Positions 9,901-18,193 are shown, counted from the stretch's first letter. The stretch: DNA of 64,000 nt from Deltaproteobacteria bacterium (GCA_021777755.1 JAJYDE010000012.1:1-64000); one strand, 5' to 3'. Notes: generated from the sequence alone by a model not told the origin. Program-made: numbers and translations.

Positions 9901-10045
9901 AGGCAGGAAGGCAACGGTAAACCCGGTTCTTTGCAAAGGAGACGGCCTTTGCAATACGAAGTGCGCCACAAATGCCATACAGCTGAAGCACTTTACCGAT
10001 GAAGAGCTTTTGAATGAAATCGATGCGGTTTTAATTTCGGGGTGA
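6953..10045 (+). CDS. hdrA: selenocysteine-containing heterodisulfide reductase subunit A (HdrA), two-module form
   Basis: FAD and iron-sulfur electron-bifurcation/confurcation subunit of 1030 aa, read through an in-frame UGA at 7175-7177 (residue 75). The family has CSMC-I-L-S-P-K here; this gene reads [14 protein letters not shown], so Sec replaces the cluster Cys, and homology continues without a gap on both sides. Module 1: FAD motif [10 protein letters not shown] near residue 25, a ferredoxin motif C124-x2-C127-x2-C130-x3-C134, then a CRIC-x3-C motif. Module 2 begins near residue 470 ([10 protein letters not shown]), with a second FAD motif [10 protein letters not shown] near 612. The C-terminus has [11 protein letters not shown] at 961 and a further Cys set. 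GTG start with GAGGAAAA upstream. Annotation pipelines would split it at the UGA. Confidence 0.9.
7175..7177 (+). other. UGA recoded as selenocysteine, HdrA residue 75
   Basis: The TGA lies at the conserved Cys of the HdrA CSMC motif, and the downstream frame continues with family sequence to 10045. A weak stem (7193-7197 with 7202-7206) lies about 16 nt downstream, but its loop lacks the G/U pair typical of a bacterial SECIS, so the SECIS is not firmly identified here. Confidence 0.85.
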
Positions 10046-10052
10046 GGTGAAA

Positions 10053-10907
10053 ATGAGTTCCGGATTCAAATTCGAGCCCAAAGTTATCGGTTTTGTCTGT
10101 CACTGGTGAGCGTACGGCGCCGCCGACCTCGCTGGAGTTTCCAGACTACAATATACGTCCGAAATGAGACTCGTTCGGGTGATGTGCTCGGGCAGAATCG
10201 ATGCCTCTTTTGTGCTTCGGGCCTTTTCAAAGGGCGCCGACGGAGTCTTTATCGGCGCATGTCACCTGGGCGAGTGCAACTATATGACCCACGGCAACTT
10301 CCAGACCTTGAGCATGGTGAGCCTGTTCAAGAAAATCATGGAGTTTGTCGGTATCAATCCGGAAAGATTGAAGATGGCTTTCATGTCCGGAAGCGAAGCC
10401 GGTGTTTATACCGAAAGCGTCAATGACTTCACGGGCAAAGTGAAAACTCTGGGGGCTCTTGGCTCCAGCGAAGGGTTGGGCGAAGATGAACTCAAATCCA
10501 GGCTGGAAGCCGTGGAAAGGTTTATCCCCTACATCAAGCTGGTGAAAAAAGACAAGCTCGCCCTGCGCCTGGATGAGGAAGAACAATACGATCGGCTCTT
10601 CACCAAAGAGGAGGTGGAGGCTTTATTCAAAGAGGCGGTCACCTATCGCATCGATCCCGAAAAGTGCCGAGCCTGCATGATTTGCCTGAGAAAATGTCCT
10701 GTCGGGGCCATCGCGGGAGGCAAAAACCTCACCCACACAATCGACCAGGATGCATGCATAAAATGCGGGACCTGTTTTGAGGCCTGCCCCCCCCGTTTTG
10801 GCGCCATAGAAAAGATTTCCGGCGAAACCCTTCCGCCACCATTTCCGGAAAACCCCGGAAATAAGCGGGAGGTTCGCAACGGCCAAGACGCATCAGGGCA
10901 GCTTTGA
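10053..10907 (+). CDS. mvhD: selenocysteine-containing MvhD-ferredoxin fusion protein
   Basis: Electron-transfer subunit of 284 aa linking HdrA to an electron donor or acceptor. It starts at the ATG at 10053 (GAGGTG 5 nt upstream, 7 nt after hdrA) and reads VIGFVCHW-UGA-AYGAADLAGVSR, matching the MvhD N-terminal CxWC motif with UGA (10107-10109, residue 19) in place of the second Cys. Sec at this site is known in some methanogen VhuD proteins. Residues to about 140 are the MvhD [2Fe-2S] domain with VMCSG and GACHLGECNYM. The C-terminus adds two ferredoxin motifs, C205-x2-C208-x2-C211-x3-C215 and C235-x2-C-x2-C-x3-C. A start placed after the UGA would wrongly remove the motif. Its end overlaps the convergent cysQ by 15 bp. 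Confidence 0.88.
10132..10144 (+). promoter_or_regulatory. candidate bacterial SECIS hairpin in mvhD
   Basis: CTGGA-GTT-TCCAG forms a perfect 5-bp stem with a loop containing G-U, starting 22 nt after the UGA at 10107-10109. Bacterial SECIS elements are short hairpins inside the coding region just downstream of the UGA, with G and U in the apical loop, so distance and loop both fit. The folding energy was not computed. Confidence 0.5.
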
Positions 10908-11693
10908 AGCCGCCTCGAGGATCCCGGTTTCCTTTAGCCACTCCATGCTCGAAGCAACCAGAAACGGACCGTTTAGCAGGTTTTCCTTGTTGTAGACGAA
11001 AGGATTGCCGGATAAATCGACCATGACACCGCCCGCCGCGGTAACGATCGCATGGCCCGCGGCGGTGTCCCATTCCCACGTGGGGCCGAATCTGGGATAA
11101 AAATCCGCTTCGCCCGAGGCTACCGAACAGAATTTGAGGGCGCTCCCGCGGTTTACGATTTGGTGGGAGGCAATCAGTGCCAGGAATTGTTCCAGGCCGG
11201 GTGTTGGATGAGAGCGGCTCCTTACGACCCGCACCGGAGCGGTGGTGGAAACCCGGGCAACGGCCAGCTTTCTTTTACCGCCCGAAGATATTTCCCAGCA
11301 GCCTTCGTTTACGTCGGCAACAAAAGCGAGGTCGGCGACCGGAATGTAGATGATCCCAAAGACCGGTGCCCGATTCTTTATGAGGGCGATATTCACGGTA
11401 AACTCACCGTTTCTTTTCACAAACTCCTTGGTCCCGTCCAGCGGATCGACCAGCCAGAAGCTGTCCCACGTCCGTCTTTCCTCGAAGGGAATCTCCCGGC
11501 CCTCTTCGGAAAGAATGGGAATTTCGGGGTAGCCGTCCCGGAGCCAACCGGAGATTATCTCATGGGAGCGCATGTCTGCGAGTGTAAGCGGGGAGCGGTC
11601 CTCTTTTCGGCTGACCTCGAAATCCGTTTCGTAGACATCCAGGATGGCACGGCCGGCTTCCTTGGCAACCCGGACCAGAAAATCGAAATCCAT
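10893..11693 (-). CDS. cysQ: 3'(2'),5'-bisphosphate nucleotidase CysQ
   Basis: Mg-dependent phosphatase of the inositol monophosphatase family, removing the 3'-phosphate from PAP, a by-product of sulfur assimilation and sulfotransfer. At 266 aa it has the expected motifs: the first-site ILSEEG, the core LVDPLDGTKEF and the C-terminal WEWDTAAGHAI. Full length compared with the family. AAGGAT precedes the ATG. It converges on mvhD with a 15-bp overlap and is followed on the same strand by the methyltransferase gene, whose start lies upstream. Confidence 0.9.
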   Translation of the reverse strand: MDFDFLVRVAKEAGRAILDVYETDFEVSRKEDRSPLTLADMRSHEIISGWLRDGYPEIPILSEEGREIPFEERRTWDSFWLVDPLDGTKEFVKRNGEFTVNIALIKNRAPVFGIIYIPVADLAFVADVNEGCWEISSGGKRKLAVARVSTTAPVRVVRSRSHPTPGLEQFLALIASHQIVNRGSALKFCSVASGEADFYPRFGPTWEWDTAAGHAIVTAAGGVMVDLSGNPFVYNKENLLNGPFLVASSMEWLKETGILEAASKLP

Positions 11694-11720
11694 ATCCTTT
11701 TTTCCCTTTCGCCAGTCGTA

Positions 11721-12659
11721 CTATCTTTGCGCCTTTATGAAAAGGCTGCGGATAAGCTCGAAGTGGTTTCTGTGATTGCGGATCTTCCACCACACCGCAC
11801 CCCTGCGGGAAATTGTCCAGGCGGGGGCGGCTTGGGCAAGCAGGCGCGCCACGTTGTCGATTCCCGCACCCGCAAACCTATCCACCAAGGTTCCTCCAAG
11901 CCAGTTTTCAGGCGGGCAAATCCGCCCTGACCATGAAAACGGGTCGGAGAGGAGCAGCTGGCCCTTTTCCGGCCGTGCGACCCGGCAGACCTCGTTCATA
12001 TGTTCGAGAGGATGCGGGGTCTTGTCTATAACATTCAGGGAAGCAACACATCCGAACGAACCGGATCGAAAGGGGAGCGCTTCGGCATCGGCCACGACGA
12101 AGTCCACTTTCGCCGAATTCCACCCGGGCGGCAGGGTGAATTGTCTTTCCGACTCGATCAGCCCCTCTTCCTTGACGCTGAATGCCAGATGTCGTTTCTC
12201 CATGATACGTCTGGCGGTTGCCACGAAGCTGAGGGAAGAATCGACCCCGATGACCAGATCGCATTTTGCCGACATCTCGAAACTGAACCTTCCGGTGGCG
12301 CATCCCACATCGAGCGCCGTACCCGAAAAGGGCGAGATTTGTTCGGCCCATTCGCAGTAGGCCTTTGTTACCTCCGGGTCCCCGAAAAGATCGGCGTAGT
12401 GGGTCCAAAGATAAGTCGATAGAGCCTGTGGCGATTCGTAGGGCGAGGCGGCAAGGTTTTCATTGCCGTCCTTGCCCAGACAGGCGATTCCGTCGCATAC
12501 GGGATAGGTTTTTCCGCAGCGTCGGCACGCAAGACACCCCTCGATGATCTCCTCACCGCCGAAACACAAATTCCCGGGACACAGGCAACTTTGCTCGGGC
12601 AGGCAGGAGGGGCAAATCAAATATTCCAGAGTTTTTCGTTTCACGCCATTTTGCCACAT
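11721..12659 (-). CDS. class I SAM-dependent methyltransferase with N-terminal zinc-ribbon (Trm112-like) region
   Basis: About 312 aa. The N-terminal 60 residues carry paired cysteines (LICPSC, CLACRRCG) resembling the Trm112-like zinc ribbon often fused to bacterial methyltransferases. The SAM-binding motif is ALDVGCATGRFSFE, followed by the acidic LVIGVDSS and VDFVVADAEALPF. The substrate cannot be told. The ATG at 12659 was chosen; an in-frame TTG two codons earlier and a GTG a few codons later are alternatives. It is upstream of cysQ on the same strand with a 27-nt gap, so the two may be co-transcribed. Confidence 0.75.
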   Translation of the reverse strand: MWQNGVKRKTLEYLICPSCLPEQSCLCPGNLCFGGEEIIEGCLACRRCGKTYPVCDGIACLGKDGNENLAASPYESPQALSTYLWTHYADLFGDPEVTKAYCEWAEQISPFSGTALDVGCATGRFSFEMSAKCDLVIGVDSSLSFVATARRIMEKRHLAFSVKEEGLIESERQFTLPPGWNSAKVDFVVADAEALPFRSGSFGCVASLNVIDKTPHPLEHMNEVCRVARPEKGQLLLSDPFSWSGRICPPENWLGGTLVDRFAGAGIDNVARLLAQAAPAWTISRRGAVWWKIRNHRNHFELIRSLFIKAQR

Positions 12660-12827
12660 TAACAACGGTTAAGGTCCGAAACGCGCCTCCTTACATTCCC
12701 GTTGCATGATACATAATATAGGGGCTGCGTCATCGCAAAAATGACAGGTGCGCCGGAAAATGATAGTTTAAAGATTGGTCCTGTCAAGAAAACAAAGAAA
12801 CCTGAATTGATAACGAGGAGAAAGCAC

Positions 12828-13415
12828 ATGGCGGAAGCGGAACTGCCCAACCCGAGGGAACTCGAAGAAATCAGGGAAAAAAAATTTCACAGCGTGATAG
12901 CCTTGATCACCGCGGTTTACGCGGTGGTGCTGGCGATAGCCTCTCTTGGGGGCAATCACGCCATGAAAGAGATGCTTCTTGCCCAGCAGCAATCCTCGGA
13001 TCAGTGGGCGCACTATCAGGCGAAGTCGATACGGGAACACCTCTACATGAGCCAGAAAATGATGCTTGAAAACGAACTTGCCCTGCTTTCCGGCACGGTG
13101 GGAGGCGACCGGGCGGCCAAGGCGGACGCGGCCATAAAAAAGCTTGGAAGCGAGGCCGACCGGTTTGCCGGGGAAAAGCGGCAGATAATGAAAGAGGCGA
13201 AGGCCCTCGAAAAAAAACGGGATAAAAACGAGTCGAAACACCCCTATTTCGAATACGCCGAAGTGCTGCTCCAGATAGCCATCATCATGGCCTCGGTATC
13301 CATAATAGCGGACAGTACGGCGGTATTCGCCCTCTCGCTCCTGTTTTCCCTGCTGGGCGCTTTCATGTGCGCCAACGGCTATCTGCAGTTTGTCGTCATG
13401 CCCTTTATTCATTGA
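12828..13415 (+). CDS. DUF4337-family membrane protein
   Basis: Protein of 195 aa with one helix near residues 22-40, a charged coiled region containing the family-typical SSDQWAHYQAKSIREHLY, and two hydrophobic helices at the C-terminus. This layout fits DUF4337, a family of unknown function common in proteobacteria. The ATG at 12828 follows CGAGGAGAAAGCAC, a clear ribosome binding site, so the longer open frame back to 12741 was rejected. Confidence 0.75.
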   Translation: MAEAELPNPRELEEIREKKFHSVIALITAVYAVVLAIASLGGNHAMKEMLLAQQQSSDQWAHYQAKSIREHLYMSQKMMLENELALLSGTVGGDRAAKADAAIKKLGSEADRFAGEKRQIMKEAKALEKKRDKNESKHPYFEYAEVLLQIAIIMASVSIIADSTAVFALSLLFSLLGAFMCANGYLQFVVMPFIH

Positions 13416-13494
13416 GCGGCCAGACTCTTTTCCACCGAACCTTCCCCGGTTTGCCGCTCCGGGGGCGGCCGATCCCGTCGAGGATACCAAATCA

Positions 13495-13528
13495 GAGGAC
13501 ACCTGAAATAAAAAGAGGACAGTTGTCC
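13495..13528. repeat. GAGGACA repeat/hairpin, possible mobile-element end
   Basis: GAGGACA occurs twice (13495-13501 and 13515-13521), and the second copy forms a hairpin with TGTCC at 13524-13528. Such GGACA/TGTCC palindromes flank some REP-associated or insertion-sequence-derived elements. It sits exactly where the decayed MFS and oxidoreductase fragments begin, which supports a past insertion or deletion here. No transposase remains. Confidence 0.35.
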
Positions 13529-13588
13529 CCTCCGGTTTGACCGGATAGTGAAACCGGCAGGGAAAGGCGGGCGAGACGATCCGGCTTG

Positions 13589-14185
13589 TCAATCCGACCG
13601 ACAAGGGCTTCCGGCCAAAATATCGGTTCCTGGTTGCTCCGGAAAATCTTCGTCTTTAAACCCTATGACCGCGGCTTCGGGAATTCGCCTCACTTTCCCG
13701 TCCGAACACAGGAATAGGGCTATCCCCGGGACCTTCGTCCAACTCAGGAATTGAGCTTTGTAAAGGGCTGAAATCAGTGTCATCGCGATATAGACGGCGG
13801 GAAGCGACCAGGCGTGTTTGATCCATCCCACCATGCGCACGACAAGCGACCCCACTCCGAAGGTGAGAATGAACTTGACGCCGAAGCCGCTGTGCCTGAG
13901 CTTGGCGGGTGTCAACCAGGCCAGTGGAGTGTTTTCGGCCGGCTGCATTCCCATCAGGAACAGCGAGTATGCCATGGTCGCCAACACCAGCGGGAGGTTC
14001 ACCGCCAGGGCCATGGGCAGGGCCAGGACCCGGCTCGGTCCCATGTCGTACATTCGGCTGAGCGGCAAAATCAGGGCGGGAAAAACGAGCGTGTTGAAGT
14101 GGCTCATGAAATGGCCGAAACAGGTGACGGTCAGGATTTTCTTCTCATTACGGTTCAAGGGTTTACTCCGTATGTCGAGGGCCAT
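13589..14185 (-). pseudogene. MFS transporter remnant with internal deletion
   Basis: The N-terminal 45 residues (NEKKILTVTCFGHFMSHFNT and a following helix) match the first helix of major-facilitator transporters. The sequence then jumps to VLALPMALAVNLPLVLATMA and GFGVKFILTFGVGSLVVRMV, which look like later transmembrane helices. A real MFS protein has about 400 aa and 12 helices; fewer than 200 aa and about five helices remain. The last 50 residues do not look like transporter sequence. The likely cause is internal deletion followed by readthrough. Confidence 0.6.
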
Positions 14186-14258
14186 CTCGAAACAGACGGC
14201 CCGCAAGTAAAATCTCCGTCATCAAGGTCCCCGGGACGTTCCCTATCAGAGATCATCA

Positions 14259-14530
14259 GGAACTTCGATATGTTCTTCATTCCGGATTCCGGCCGAATAA
14301 CGGTCGAGCTGCTTGCGGAAAAAGGCAGCGGAAGACTCCTCGGCGGGCAGATCGTGGGTGCTGAAGGCTTGGGCGTAGAGCGGATGATCAACCTGGCCTT
14401 GAGCTATGCGCCCCCTTTTTCCATCCCCCGGGACCCGGTTGTCATCGCGGCGCGAAATTTGGCCAAACTCTTGTCGCCGAAAGCTTCAGAACGAGCTTTC
14501 GACGGCCAACCCGAGCCGGGCGGGCTATGA
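14259..14530 (+). pseudogene. fragment of FAD/NAD(P) pyridine-nucleotide-disulfide oxidoreductase, dimerisation domain
   Basis: The plus frame reads GRLLGGQIVGAEG, LALSYAPPFSIPRDPVVIA and ARNLAKLL, matching the C-terminal dimerisation domain of NADH oxidase/CoA-disulfide-reductase-type flavoproteins (family: LLGAQIVG, then DLAYAPPFSPVWDPVLVAA). Around 20-25 residues normally between these motifs are missing, and the FAD and NAD domains are absent. It abuts the MFS remnant and overlaps the end of the convergent osmC by 6 bp. Confidence 0.65.
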
Positions 14531-14956
14531 GACCAGCACGGCGTCCAGGGTAATGTTGGCTTTTAACAACTTCGAGACGGGACATCCCGATTTTGCCGTC
14601 TCAGCAACCTTTTCAAACGCAGCCTGATCGATCCCCGGGATCTTGGCCTTGAGAGTCAAGTGTACCGCGGTAATAGCATAGCCTCCCTCGACCTGCTCCA
14701 ATGTGACCTCGGCCGAAGTTTCCATTTGTTCGGCGCTCAGCCTGGCTTCACTCAAGACCAGCGAAAGGGCCATGGTGAAGCACCCGGCATGGGCGGCTGC
14801 GATCAACTCCTCCGGATTCGTGCCCGTTACGCCTTCGAACCTGCTTTTAAAACCGTAGGGGAAGGCCTTCAATGCGCCGCTTTCGGTGGAAATCGCCCCC
14901 TGACCTTCCTTGAATCCTCCCCTCCACACCGCTGAACCATGTCTTTTAATCTTCAT
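14525..14956 (-). CDS. OsmC-family peroxiredoxin
   Basis: Thiol-dependent hydroperoxide reductase, 143 aa, matching the short OsmC form. The two redox cysteines are C59 in AAAHAGCFTMAL and C125 in AKSGCPVSKLL. The N-terminal KRHGSAVW and the GTNPEELIAAAH stretch are typical. CAAGGAG precedes the ATG. Expected role: detoxifying organic hydroperoxides in the cytoplasm under oxidative or osmotic stress. Confidence 0.9.
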   Translation of the reverse strand: MKIKRHGSAVWRGGFKEGQGAISTESGALKAFPYGFKSRFEGVTGTNPEELIAAAHAGCFTMALSLVLSEARLSAEQMETSAEVTLEQVEGGYAITAVHLTLKAKIPGIDQAAFEKVAETAKSGCPVSKLLKANITLDAVLVS

Positions 14957-14997
14957 CTGAATTCTCCTTGAGGTCCGAAATTTATTTCAACTCTGGT

Positions 14998-15135
14998 CTA
15001 CCATGGAAGTAGGCCGATTCGCCTCAGCCAGTTGCTTGAAGGATCGTAGAAATCATCCACGATGGGCTGCCGGGTGATATCGATATTCGCAAGGTCCGGG
15101 AACCGCTCGAACATGCTCGGCTCTGAGACAGTCAT
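14998..15135 (-). CDS. small ORF or gene remnant, 45 aa
   Basis: A 45-codon frame starting with ATG, rich in motifs that look protein-like (MFERFPDLANIDI, DDFYDPSSNWLRRIG). An in-frame TAA lies two codons before the ATG. No strong ribosome binding site is visible. It could be a true small protein or the C-terminal stub of a lost gene. Family not recognised. Confidence 0.3.
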   Translation of the reverse strand: MTVSEPSMFERFPDLANIDITRQPIVDDFYDPSSNWLRRIGLLPW

Positions 15136-15248
15136 TGATTACCGAACATCGGAGATGGGCGGCCCCTGGCGGAAGGTCCGATAGTAGAGCTTTGCTTCCG
15201 GCGCCCGACTTCCATCAAATCGGCTTTTTTCCCCCGCGACCGGTCCTT

Positions 15249-15599
15249 TCAGCCGGCGCGCGCATCCATATACTCTTTGAGCGCCACCGCATTGTTGTGT
15301 TCGGTATCATGCGCGCTATGGAGCAGGGTCACCTTTCCCCGCCTGGCCGCCTCGATGATCGGCTCCAAGACCTCGGAGCGGGCATCGAGTTCAGCAAAGT
15401 AACGCCGCTCGAACTCCGTCCATTTGTCGGGATCGTGTGCGAACCACCGGCGCAGGTCATCGCTTGGCGCCACGTCTTTGAGCCATGCTTTCATGTGAAG
15501 GGATTCCTTCTTCATTCCACGCGGCCAAAGTCGTTCGACCAAAAATCGGGTCCCGTCGCCCGACTCTGAGAGTTCATACACACGCTTTGTTACAATCAC
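15249..15599 (-). CDS. DUF488-family protein (YeaO-like)
   Basis: Protein of 116 aa with the family hallmarks: RFLVERLWPRGMKKE near residues 19-33, the WLKDVAPSDDLRRWF core and the C-terminal VTLLHSAHDTEHNNAVALKE. Function is not established for the family. It is downstream of the DNA glycosylase gene on the same strand, 24 nt away, so the two may share a transcript. Confidence 0.85.
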   Translation of the reverse strand: MIVTKRVYELSESGDGTRFLVERLWPRGMKKESLHMKAWLKDVAPSDDLRRWFAHDPDKWTEFERRYFAELDARSEVLEPIIEAARRGKVTLLHSAHDTEHNNAVALKEYMDARAG

Positions 15600-15623
15600 G
15601 ATTTTGCCTTTCCATCCTGAAAT

Positions 15624-16523
15624 TTACAAACATCCCGCCTCGCCAAGCCCTTTTAGCAGCAGATGAAAGTAGATGAGACCACCATAGGCATTCCATGGGG
15701 CAATGGAACGCCTCACAGCCTCATAATTTAAAGCGCCGGGAAGCTCGAGCCGGCCCCTGAGTCCATTGCGAGCCCCGACGTCGTCCGCGGGAAAGACATC
15801 CAGGCGTCCGAGGCCCCGCGGTAAAACATACTCGGCGCTCCAGCGGCCGATTCCCCGCAATTTGCCCAACCGGGCTACAACGGCCTCATTATCCAGAGTC
15901 TCCAGTTCGCCCTGGCCAACCTGTTTTCCTGCAACAGCGCCGGCCTTCCGGAGGCTGAAGCCAAGGGGGCGGAGCGCCCCCGGTTCCAGCGCCGACAACT
16001 CTTCAGGAAGCGGAAATGCGTGAGGATGTTCTTCCTGATTGGAAAATGGCACGCCAAAGGCTGACGCCAGGCGATTCAAAAGAAGGATGCCCACCACGAG
16101 GCTCAGCTGCTGGCATGAGACGGCATTGACCAGAGCTTCGAACAAGGTCGGAAACTGCGGGGGTTTAACGCCCCTGAACCGTGTTGCAAGTGCGTTCAAT
16201 TTCGGGTGGCGCTCGACAAACCCGTAGAAGCCGGCAAGATCGCGATTTGTTCCCGGCATTCGCGTCAGGGTGGAGACCAGGAACGACTCCGCGCCGGGGG
16301 GAATCTTTATTCCAGTAACTGTTGCGTGCAGACGAGGCGTATCCGGAGGCCCGGTCTGCACGACTTCAACTTCCAGCGGGATCTTTTGCACAACGAGGAG
16401 CCGCCGGTATGCGAGTCCATCCCATCGATCGATCGAATTTTCGGGCCGACGCCGCAAAGCCCACACGGTTAAATCCAGCCTGAACGGGGCAACCGGTTCC
16501 AAAGAAAAGCCAAAAGACTCCAA
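15624..16523 (-). CDS. alkA: DNA-3-methyladenine glycosylase II (AlkA-type)
   Basis: Base-excision repair glycosylase of the HhH-GPD superfamily, 299 aa. The helix-hairpin-helix is LGKLRGIGRWSAEYVLPRGL and the catalytic Asp lies in DVFPADDVG. The PTLFEALVNAVSCQQLS helix is typical of AlkA. It would excise alkylated purines. The N-terminal third is the less conserved AlkA-N-like region. It appears intact; the gene symbol is by family, not by orthology proof. Confidence 0.82.
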   Translation of the reverse strand: MESFGFSLEPVAPFRLDLTVWALRRRPENSIDRWDGLAYRRLLVVQKIPLEVEVVQTGPPDTPRLHATVTGIKIPPGAESFLVSTLTRMPGTNRDLAGFYGFVERHPKLNALATRFRGVKPPQFPTLFEALVNAVSCQQLSLVVGILLLNRLASAFGVPFSNQEEHPHAFPLPEELSALEPGALRPLGFSLRKAGAVAGKQVGQGELETLDNEAVVARLGKLRGIGRWSAEYVLPRGLGRLDVFPADDVGARNGLRGRLELPGALNYEAVRRSIAPWNAYGGLIYFHLLLKGLGEAGCL

Positions 16524-16810
16524 AGCAAACCTTTCTCAAACGATAATCAACCGTGTCAAAAATCCTCTTCCACGATTCAAAAACTGTGTTCACCCATAAA
16601 CTCTAAACATTCGAGATGCTTTTGACACACTCGCCCGGCGGTCGCCCCCCTGAGAAACCTCAAAGCAAACGGGGTGATAACCCGATTGACATGAACGGAA
16701 AGCACGCTTAGCGTGGGCGATATATTCTCACCAGGTTCCAGGCCGGAAATCCTGGCACTCTTCCGGGGGCTGGAAATTGCAGTTGACGCACATCACTGAA
16801 GGAGGTTGGC

Positions 16811-17227
16811 ATGCAAAAAAAACTTACATTGCTCCCGACCCTCGCCCTGTGCCTGATCGCGCCTGTCGCTTTTGCTTATACCGGACAGCAGGCGACCCGG
16901 GGCGAGAAGGTGTTTTCCCTGAAGTGCTCCGGTTGCCATGGAGACAACGGCCAGGGAGGGGTGGTGAAAAAAATGTTCAACGGGTACGCGGGTATGAAGG
17001 CCCCCCCGGTGGCAGGTCCGGGAGCGCTTCCAAACATGGAGACAGCCGAAAACATTTACACATTCATAAAACATCATATGCCCATTCAGAAGCCGGGCAG
17101 CTTGAGCAATAGCGACTGTATGGACATCGTGGCCTTCGACCTCAAGGCCAACAAGATCCAGGAACCCGGCAAGAAGCCCCTCACGCTCCAAGAACTTCCG
17201 TCCATAAAGGTCCATCCCGGGGCCTGA
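16811..17227 (+). CDS. periplasmic class I cytochrome c, 138 aa
   Basis: A signal peptide (residues 1-22, basic QKK then hydrophobic, cleavage likely after AFA) precedes a single-haem motif CSGCH with the His as proximal ligand, followed by GDNGQGG. The distal Met is probably in HHMPIQKPGSLS. The ribosome binding site GAAGGAGG is 5 nt before the ATG. It converges with a membrane protein that carries its own C-terminal haem domain, and both may serve a periplasmic electron path. Confidence 0.88.
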   Translation: MQKKLTLLPTLALCLIAPVAFAYTGQQATRGEKVFSLKCSGCHGDNGQGGVVKKMFNGYAGMKAPPVAGPGALPNMETAENIYTFIKHHMPIQKPGSLSNSDCMDIVAFDLKANKIQEPGKKPLTLQELPSIKVHPGA

Positions 17228-17251
17228 GAGTGTTTTGGAACCAGGCTGTTC

Positions 17252-17279
17252 GGCCCGGGCGAGCAAACCCCGCCGGGCC
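17252..17279. terminator. strong GC hairpin between convergent genes
   Basis: GGCCCGGGCG (17252-17261) pairs with CGCCGGGCC (17271-17279) with one bulged G and a 9-nt loop. It lies between the convergent cytochrome genes, where a bidirectional terminator is expected. No clear T-tract follows. Confidence 0.5.
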
Positions 17280-17428
17280 GGGCAAAAGAAGCTCGCTGAA
17301 CTCGGGGCGAACAGCGTCCCCGCATTTTCGCAAATCCACAGGCGCTGCTCGATGATTTCCGAAATGACGTGGACAACAGGGGCCTGCGAAAGCAACCCCC
17401 ACGATAGGGATGAAGAGTATCGCCGGTT

Positions 17429-18193
17429 TCATTTGCCGCTTCCTTCCCCGCGCCCGCCACCAGGCGGCATCGCTGTTCGCGAGGTTTTATCCGCGTTTGG
17501 ATCCTCGGGTTTCCATATGAAATCGAAAAGATATTTATAGAGGACCTTGGCCCGCGGCTCGGACAGGCGCGAGGGTCCAAATGAGGGCATGGGGGGCTTG
17601 GGGTCGCGCACCCATCGGATAAAGACGAAGAGGTTTTTCAATTTCTCGGACCAGCGCAACTGAAGGTCGGGGGCGATGAGGTTTCCGCCGTCCGGATGAC
17701 AACTGTAGCAATCGTTTATGAAAAGAATCACCCCTGGCTGAAATTGTTTCGGAAGAGCATCGATCCTTGCGCTGAAAGTCAGTTTGTCGCCAAACCATCC
17801 CAGGCCTGTAACGGTAAAAAAGCAAAGCGCATAGACGACCAGGAGGGCGGAATCGGGCGGTTTCATCCCCTGCGCGAGGATTGCAGCCAGGATGAGCAGG
17901 CCGAGAAGGACGCCCGCCAATATGAGCTTCATTTTGACGGGATGGAGCCAACCGCCGGAGTAGTAGTGCCTCCAATCCATGAAGCCAAAAAGCATGGTGA
18001 TCAACGCGAAAATCAGCGCCAGAATAATGCATGCGCGGGCGGCGAAGGCCAGTTTTTCAAAATGATAAAACCGGGCGATCAATCCGAAGATGAGGGCGCC
18101 GGTTACGAGTCCCATGGGCATATGCGTAAGGGGTGGATGTATCGGGCTGGGGTAGCCGAGGGAGGTAAGGAATTGATATAGAGCGCTGAGCAT
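17429..18193 (-). CDS. membrane protein (DUF2231-like) with C-terminal cytochrome c domain
   Basis: Protein of 254 aa. Four to five hydrophobic helices occupy residues 20-150; the IHPPLTHMPMGLV stretch with its His residues resembles DUF2231-type membrane domains. After these a soluble part carries one haem motif, NDCYSCH, with MPSFGPSRLSEP supplying the likely Met ligand. Topology suggests a periplasmic haem domain. It may pass electrons between the quinone pool and the neighbouring periplasmic cytochrome (inference). Confidence 0.75.
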   Translation of the reverse strand: MLSALYQFLTSLGYPSPIHPPLTHMPMGLVTGALIFGLIARFYHFEKLAFAARACIILALIFALITMLFGFMDWRHYYSGGWLHPVKMKLILAGVLLGLLILAAILAQGMKPPDSALLVVYALCFFTVTGLGWFGDKLTFSARIDALPKQFQPGVILFINDCYSCHPDGGNLIAPDLQLRWSEKLKNLFVFIRWVRDPKPPMPSFGPSRLSEPRAKVLYKYLFDFIWKPEDPNADKTSRTAMPPGGGRGEGSGK

